From assembly GCA_021234155.1 (NCBI GenBank), contig JAJEKV010000028.1, forward strand, positions 11,608,134 to 11,672,133: 64,000 bases of DNA, written 5' to 3'. This DNA comes from Isoetes taiwanensis (taxonomy: Eukaryota; Streptophyta; Lycopodiopsida; Isoetales; Isoetaceae). Below the pieces are notes generated by a model. The model worked only from the letters and a program-made list of their open reading frames with translations, was not told the origin of the DNA and did no database searches. The first letter of the stretch is position 1. Every line of letters begins with the position of its first letter. The position numbers and the translations under genes are program-made. Below, piece by piece: positions 58,626 to 64,000 of the stretch.

Positions 58626-59157
58626 AAGAAAGCCGTGTACATTACAAGCGCATCAAAGGGAAATGTTTTACCTCCCGAACGTCACCCCGGACCTTCGGCG
58701 AAGGGTTTTAGAAAGCCAAGTCTGACCCACATGGAATATCACTCCCGAAAGCAAAGGAGGCAATACTTGCAACAAACTATATGACCCTCGGGGTGCACAT
58801 GCAAATTACCCTTGCAAGAAGGCCCGGTCTTTGGAAATCACAGATTCGGACGTGGAACAAGGCTTACAACGTCTTGCCAATGGGAAAGCCCCAGACTTGG
58901 ATGGTATGCAGGCAGAATTGCTTAAGTGGGCAGGGCCGTCCATAATACCGATCTTGACCGCCTTGTTCAACAAGGCATTACAGAAGGCTTCCCGGCCGCG
59001 GTGGACCAATAGCGAGTTATTCCCATCTATAAGGCGGTGTGACCCACACTTGCCCGACCAATTACCAAACAATTATGGTCGGTTCGGTGTTTGCAAAACC
59101 GCTTTGGGATTCTCGAAAGCGGCAGCTTGACGGGCCGGCTGGCGAGGGCAAGCAGAG

Positions 59158-59640
59158 GTGCGGGCCCTCACCCAGGCAGGATTCAGACCCCGGCACTCAA
59201 CCATTGACCACATCTTCACGTTGCGAACTCTGATTGAAGACAGCAGGAACCGCCGTCAGGATCTATATTGTTGCTTTGTGGATTTTGCGAAGGCATTTGA
59301 CACTGTGCCTCGGGAAAAACTATGGGCAAGACCGCAAAGGTACCGGGGTTCCCGTAGATTTGCGTAATGCAATTAGTGCCGAGCTATATAAAAGATGCTC
59401 GGGTCGATTGAAGCAGACGAGCCAACCATTTGATAGTAGTATCGGGGTTCGTCAGGGATGCCCTCTCTCCCCAACATTGTTTGGGCTTTACATTGATCAA
59501 TTGGAGAGCTGACTTGCTGATAATGGGGGCGATGGAGCTCACCTTCTCTATCAGATCATCAGACAGTTAATATATGCTGATGATGTGGACCTCCTAGCTT
59601 ACACACCAGCAGACATGTAACGACATCTCGATGCCCCGGA
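59158..59640 (+). pseudogene. Reverse transcriptase of the CCHC-type LINE (broken)
   Basis: Motifs in order across three frames: AGFRPRHSTIDHIFTLRTLI, DFAKAFDTVPREKLW (catalytic aspartate), VRQGCPLSPTLFGLYIDQLE and YADDVDLLAY near 59572. At least two frameshifts interrupt it. The upstream part (58831-59130, with LQRLANGKAPDLDGMQAELL) is the N-terminal finger region. Wording differs clearly from the L1 reverse transcriptase at 11939-13409, so two LINE clades are present. Confidence 0.85.
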
Positions 59641-60144
59641 CACATTACATGCCAGCGTACGTATGCGGCGTCAACCCGGCCAAGACTAAGGTGGTTTTCA
59701 TATCATCTTCCGTCGACCAAGGGTCCCCTCCTTCATTACCAAGGCGAAATGTGGAAGTTGCATCCACATACAAGTATTTGGGAGTGGAGTTTCCTTCTAC
59801 TATGCACCGGGGACACATCCATACGACTCACGAAGTGACCAAGTAGGCCGGAAGGCACTATATGCAATGCAAAACAATAGTCATAGAGCGGAGTTGTATG
59901 ATTGGGCCCATCAGTCACACCTGTTCAAGGTCTTAATAGAGCCTGTCCTTTTATATGGGGTGGAAGTATGGGGCCCAGTAGTATCACTTGCTACTTGGAA
60001 TGACTTGGAGCAGTTTGAAAAGCCTTCTTAGTACGAGCACTAGGGGTGAAGTCCACAGTCCCATATCAAATTCTACTTGCAGAAACAGATTCTTGCCTCT
60101 TCGGAGGGCGGCCCCTTGATTGCCACATTGTCTATTTTTAGAAG

Positions 60145-60771
60145 GTGGTCAATATGGATGATGCTCGTCTCCCTAAACTAGCTTATATCATGGCAATGGG
60201 GCGCAGCCCTCAAGGCCCGGGCCGGAGGGAAAAGAGAGCTCAATGGTTGGCTAGATGGAATGTGCGAGGAGCACGTGTGCATACATATGCAAACAGAGGC
60301 GGTCGCCATAGCTTGAGGCAATATCTTGACGCTTGCTTCCTCAGCAAGCTTTGGGATGCCAATGCCCTTGAACATGTCAAGACAGCACACTATCAGTGCC
60401 ACATAAATCCCACATTGGAACGAGGCCCGCAATGCTACCTGTGTAACCACTTGCCCATGAAAAGGCGCAGACTCATTGCCTCCATTCGCACAGGGGCACA
60501 TCATCTTCGAATTGAGACGGGCAGATGGATTGGTGAGCCATGCCAGGACAGGCTCTGTCAATGCTGCCAAATGGGAGTCATTGAGGATGAATCTCATACC
60601 CTTCAAAGTTGCCCAGCATATGATCAAATTCGGACGCGCTATGGTGAGTTGGTCAGGCCTGGCCAGCCATTACATGTGACATTGAGCACAGCATCCGTAC
60701 GGGTGCTGGGATCATACCTGCAGGAGGTTATGGACATGCGAGATCAGCTATGTCCTCGGGCACACACTTGA
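60145..60771 (+). pseudogene. C-terminal domain of the CCHC-type LINE with zinc finger
   Basis: A 208-codon open frame: LPKLAYIMAMGRSPQGPG, RGGRHSLRQYLDACFLSKLW, RLIASIRTGAHHLRIETGRW, then a finger PCQDRLCQCCQMG...ESHTLQSCPAY (C...C-x2-C...H...C) and a helical tail. In LINEs of this type the finger helps bind RNA or target DNA. It is open throughout, unlike the regions upstream, but the element is dead. Confidence 0.8.
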
Positions 60772-60816
60772 CATGTATATATACATTGATGTATAGTTGT
60801 ACAGTTTGACAGCATT

Positions 60817-60887
60817 CTTATTACTGCCACGGTTTTTCCCTCGAAAACCCTTCGGGGCGGGGGTTTTTTAACCCGGACAGTAATAAG
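60817..60887 (+). other. Conserved 3' UTR hairpin with UUCG tetraloop
   Basis: CTTATTACTG (60817-60826) pairs exactly with CAGTAATAAG (60878-60887). Inside, GAAAACCC-TTCG-GGGCGGGGGTTTT forms a second stem with a C(UUCG)G loop. The same structure occurs at 6426-6494 and, with a TTTG loop, at 17252-17341. As part of the LINE RNA 3' end it is well placed to be the signal recognised by the element's reverse transcriptase (inference). Confidence 0.7.
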
Positions 60888-61193
60888 TTTGTTGCGCTCC
60901 TTGTGGGTCCCATAGGCCGATTGGCCTCAGTGGACGATAAAAAATCATTCTCATTCTCATTCTCATATTCGGGTGTTGGTTCTTCTGTTTTGTCCACATG
61001 AGGGCGCAATGGGCGAAAGGGTGAAACAAGACTGGTTTACTCCTTCACTCTTAAGTCTGATTCTAAGAAAGCCAATCTCTTTTTCCTAGAGCTCTTGCTA
61101 ATCTTGTTCGGTAACCTATTACTATCCCTAGGCCTCTTGATATTTTATATTGAGGACTACTAGCTCGAGGGAGGAGCTACAAGTGGATTTTGA

Positions 61194-61910
61194 TTTTTTT
61201 TTTTGAAGAACGACAAACTTTATTGAAACTCCAAGCCAAAAGTAAAATACAAACGCAGAGGCGGGAATAAAATCTCAAAGGATAATCATGATCCACTGAG
61301 TAGAACCACCAACCTATGCATAAGACAACACACTCAAATAGAACTCAAATATCAAATGTCGCTTGGCAGGAGCAAGCAAAGAGCAATGGTAGGCCTTAGC
61401 GATTCTAGCTTGTGCGTCCTGGACGACAACTGCAAAGGGAATATCCAAACCCTGAAAGATACACAGTCTTCTGCGCTTCCAGATGGACCACAACAACCAT
61501 CCTGTTGCTAAATGAAATGCTTGGCTCCGCAACTTATTTCAAGTATCCGGATAAATAGCCAGAAGCACTTGCTGACTCGTCAATGTCACATGAAAAAGAG
61601 AAAGCAGCCAAGACCAAACAGGTTGGAGATGATCACATAAAAAGAAACAATGCTCAATGGTCTCATCCCTTAGTTTGCAATGTGGGCAGAGTGCTGACAA
61701 TCGAGGATCAAATCTGTGGACAAGCACATTCACACGAGGGTATCTGTGAAGAACCTGCCACCAAAGCACAGCCACCTTAGGATGGAGTAGTTTATCCCAA
61801 GCCCAAGTCCACATACGTCTCCAACTAGGAGGTGAGAGCTGAAGGGACCACCTAGTGGATGGCGGAAGGATATCATCATTGACAAGCATCCTATACATAG
61901 AGTTCACAAG
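61194..61910 (-). mobile_element. 5'-truncated L1-type LINE tail
   Basis: The poly(A) is short (T run 61194-61204). The minus strand encodes WAWDKLLHPKVAVLWWQVL, then the zf-RVT finger ALCPHCKLRDETIEHCFFLC, PVWSWLLSLF and, after a frameshift near 61535, RSQAFHLATGWLLWSIWKRR. It is the same subfamily as 2395-3208. It cuts off the 3' LTR of the element on its left. A clear target duplication was not found, so the 5' limit is approximate. Confidence 0.82.
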
Positions 61911-62438
61911 TCTATGCTCATGAACACTCTAGTAAGCATGATTTCATTAATTAGAGAAATTTGGAATTCTCGTTTAGCATGAAATAGGTTAGCGGGTAGC
62001 CATACAGTGCAAAAACTGCTACCAACTGAGTAAAAGTTGGCGTTTTTTTGCACAAATTCTGCAAATGATTCAGTGTTCTGCGGAAATATAATTTTTACAG
62101 CTCATGCAAAGGTCCATCGCCAGTAGAAGGTAGTAGGAGGGAATGCACAAACTTATCGCAAGAATCGCGAACGCGATGTTTCGCAGCTGAAAGGTACCGA
62201 AATAATGAGCCTTTTATTAAGACCATATGAGAGCATTGTGTTAAAATAAGGTACCGAGGAGCAAGCATATCACAAAAAATTCAGTATTTAAAGCCATATA
62301 ATTGCTACAGAGGATCGCGGTCGCGATTATTTTTAGCATTAAACATATGGTAAAAGCTATGGTTAAAGACAAAAAGATATGGTAATACATATTCCTGAAA
62401 CCAAAATTTCCATTGAAGGAAGTAATATACAACATTCA
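61911..62438. other. Intergenic, no feature seen
   Basis: The sequence is AT-rich without frame or repeat. GATCGCGGTCGCGAT near 62313 and ATCGCGAACGCGAT near 62165 are short CpG-rich near-palindromes of unknown meaning. Confidence 0.35.
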
Positions 62439-63132
62439 TTATTCTGATTGTGTTTCAGATACTTGATCAGGTATCACACCCATTTCATTGGCCATGCGGT
62501 TGACATGCTCTCTACCCAATTCCATAGCTTGTGTTGTGTCCATCTCTGAATAACCTGTGACCTCTGGAATCTGAACACCCATGGCATTTGCGATGCGCTG
62601 CAGATGTGAATCAGGCTCCCATTTTTCACTGTCCACTGCACTGCTCCCGCCTATAAGTTCCTTCTCCGATTCATTAGCAATCTGCTGTGGATGAGAGAGC
62701 TTCTGCTTCTTGCCGTGTACCTGATGCTCTTGTGTCCCGAGAACCTCATCTTCGTCAGTTTCCATGTGCTGTTGGTCTGCTTCCATGTGCTGGTGGTCTG
62801 TTTCCATGTGTTCTACACCCACGTATTGAAACTTATGTTCGCCTGTCAAGAAAGGCATGTACCCATCAAACTTCTCATTAAGTGCACTCAATTTTTGAAA
62901 AGTGGGCTCCAGGGCTTCTATACCTTTTTCAGTCTCTTCAAGCAAGCGCTTTGTTTCTGCCATTCTCTCTTCGTAGGACTTAGCATCGAGGTTCTCCAAA
63001 ATGGAATCCAGGTTTGATAGATCTGTGTTTTGGGTGATACTGATGTTGGGCAGAGCTGGATCAGGCTCAACATTCTCTGCTTTCTCTTCTTCTTCAAACC
63101 CCCCGTGCACTTTGATTGGCCATTTTTCTCAA
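62439..63132 (-). CDS. Last exon of an unidentified coiled-coil/acidic protein
   Basis: A 223-codon open block on the minus strand ends at TGA (62439-62441 region). It probably starts at an acceptor near 63132 (CTTTGAG) since no ATG opens it. It encodes KWPIKVHGGFEEEEKAENVE, a coiled-coil-like helix (YEERMAETKRLLEETEKGIE), a short repeat HMETDHQHMEADQQHMETDE, a basic patch GKKQKL, and near the end two related modules, LQRIANAMGVQIPEV and VNRMANEMGVIPDQV. Upstream sequence (63130-63400) continues in the same frame past two stops (MQGKKAWPSKSSVKCAVSRV), so further exons or decay are possible. Family unknown. Confidence 0.45.
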
Positions 63133-63635
63133 AGCGTTTCCAAGAACACCCTCGAAACGGCACACTTTACTGAACTTTTCGAAGGCCACGCTTTTTTGCC
63201 TTGCATAAGAGCAACACGAAGTCGTCCCCAAAATTTAAAAAAGAAATCCGAATGCAACCATCGGTTGGCACACCACATTCAACAATATGGTAGGCATACG
63301 AGGTTTTCAAATCGACATTTCAATACAAGATCTCCTTCCATTGCCGCCCATTTGAATCTTGGTTTGCCCGTAAAAAGAGTCCGAAATTTCTTTTTATCTT
63401 CTCATCGGCATCTTCATTACCACATTAGCGGCATTGGAGGCAATGGTGTTGACTTAGAGCCTTGCCGTGTGGAGATAGGCTAAGCTCCAGCTCAGTTGCA
63501 CGCGAGCTACCAACATCACTCCTGTTAATGCACATATGACTAATAAAGTACTGATGTTCTTTCACCCTTCGCTTTGCTCTCCCATCCCATTTCTTCATAA
63601 GAACCTAAAGATAGGTAGCCACCGCTGAATTTGCT

Positions 63636-64000
63636 TCATTTGCACAAGCAATTGGGCAAATTCACTGAGCGCATGATAATAACCAAGTGATAAATTTTGG
63701 CATTCGTCATGGTAGCTATCCTTGTAAATAGATCTGTGTATTTCTTGCAATCCCATACCTTGTTTATCCCTCGGATGTCAATGAATATCAATGTCGCATT
63801 CTCTGACACTTGGGAGGAAGTAGGGATGCCATCCTTCGTCACTGCTATGACAATATTTTTCTTTTCCTTTCTTTTTCTAGCCTCTTCTGGCTTTAGAATA
63901 TTCCTGATTGGCTCCAGAAAGGCTACAGGTAGGTTACCTTGTGTATGATCCTTGTTATAGTTAGCCTTCACGCATTCGTCACGGTTATCGATATATCCAA
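63636..64000 (-). CDS. Partial open frame running off the window edge, unidentified
   Basis: The minus-strand frame is open from the window end to 63636. It contains PVAFLEPIRNILKPEEARKR, KEKKNIVIAVTKDGIPTSSQ and ATLIFIDIRGINKVWDCKKY. A basic linker is followed by an alternating strand-like segment. No ATG is visible inside the window. It may be an exon of the same gene as 62439-63132 (same strand, about 500 bp apart) or a separate fragment. I recognise no family. Confidence 0.3.
   Translation of the reverse strand, partial: GYIDNRDECVKANYNKDHTQGNLPVAFLEPIRNILKPEEARKRKEKKNIVIAVTKDGIPTSSQVSENATLIFIDIRGINKVWDCKKYTDLFTRIATMTNAKIYHLVIIMRSVNLPNCLCK

Larger units (their letters stand above)
57780..60970 (+). 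mobile_element. CCHC-type LINE inserted in the 3' LTR, with inverted 5' part
   Basis: A non-LTR element of a different type from the L1 copies. It holds the endonuclease end (SDHLPLYLKLAW near 58235), a linker, reverse transcriptase (59158-59640), a C-terminal CCHC finger (60145-60771), a 3' UTR hairpin (60817-60887) and an ATTCTC tail (about 60946-60965). There is no poly(A). Its 5' portion is present twice in opposite orientation: the minus-strand arm 58165-57795 repeats the plus-strand arm 58255-58625, separated by about 100 bp. Many frameshifts and stops make it inactive. Related pieces lie at 6395-6575 and 23800-24130. Confidence 0.82.
56165..61192 (+). mobile_element. Small non-autonomous LTR retrotransposon with nested LINE
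   Basis: The 5' LTR is 56165-56758 (594 bp, TG...CA). Two bases later comes TGGTATCAGA (56761-56770), the plant initiator-Met-tRNA primer site. The internal part is only about 780 bp, lacks gag and pol, and ends in a purine tract GAGAAGGGGAAGAA (57522-57535) next to the 3' LTR, which starts TGATATG at 57537. The 3' LTR is split: 57537 to about 57770, then a 3.2-kb LINE, then about 60966-61192. Its last ~150 bp are missing where another LINE tail begins. Both LTRs share ACAAATGAGCTCA, GGAGACATCTATAAAT, CTTTACTCCTTCACTCTTAA and TAGCTCGAGGGAGGAGCTA. The size suggests a TRIM- or LARD-like element; its autonomous partner is unknown. Confidence 0.82.

Noticed and set aside
61899-61930. Target duplication for the L1 tail at 61194-61910
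   Set aside because: ACAAGT is shared with 61180-61185 but is not adjacent to the poly(T) as required, so it is probably chance.
63001-63483. Plus-strand ORF of 160 codons
   Set aside because: It is antisense to a better coding-like minus-strand frame with coiled-coil and repeat modules, and has no recognisable domain.

Overview
This window reads as a repeat-rich nuclear segment of a land-plant genome, probably a fern or another spore-bearing lineage. The evidence is plant-type gene families split by GT-AG introns, plant L1-type LINEs with a zf-RVT finger, an LTR element with the usual plant initiator-Met-tRNA primer site, and a decayed PLS-class PPR gene whose repeats resemble fern PPRs. 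The fern call is inference; the plant call is firm. Nothing bacterial or organellar is visible.

Genes are sparse. The best is a two-domain universal stress protein on the minus strand (52744-55144), whose eight exons join with correct phase at every junction to give 340 residues. Three further genes have phase-consistent exons but no recognised family: a plus-strand gene ending at 3756, a seven-exon minus-strand gene (31037-32548, 267 residues) and a three-exon minus-strand gene (38483-39111, 147 residues). A coding-like last exon lies at 62439-63132. Broken gene copies include a PPR pseudogene (28335-29725), a TBC Rab-GAP pseudogene (47378-47781), a frameshifted CHX-type cation/proton antiporter exon (37730-38184), an intronless truncated PDI-like copy (33854-34282) and an unidentified pseudogene at 36915-37513.

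Mobile DNA fills most of the rest. A 5'-truncated L1-type LINE lies at about 9411-15278, with its reverse transcriptase ORF interrupted by a 321-bp terminal-inverted-repeat element flanked by TGAC. Two shorter L1 tails lie at 2395-3208 (15-bp perfect target duplication, inside an intron) and 61194-61910. A second LINE type, with a C-terminal CCHC finger and a hairpin-bearing 3' UTR, is nested in the 3' LTR of a small LTR element (56165-61192) and begins with an inverted duplication of its own 5' part. Other elements are a 1,001-bp non-autonomous hAT element with 8-bp target duplications (17392-18392), three Helitron-like 3' ends, and tRNA-headed SINE sequence near 19.7 and 20.5 kb.

Several arrays stand out from this background. 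Near 20.1-20.4 kb a degenerate repeat forms long runs of alternating TTC and GAA in exact 5-bp phase, the layout of a heat-shock element. Ten copies of a GCCGT-centred motif follow. A UUCG-capped hairpin recurs at three separate loci.
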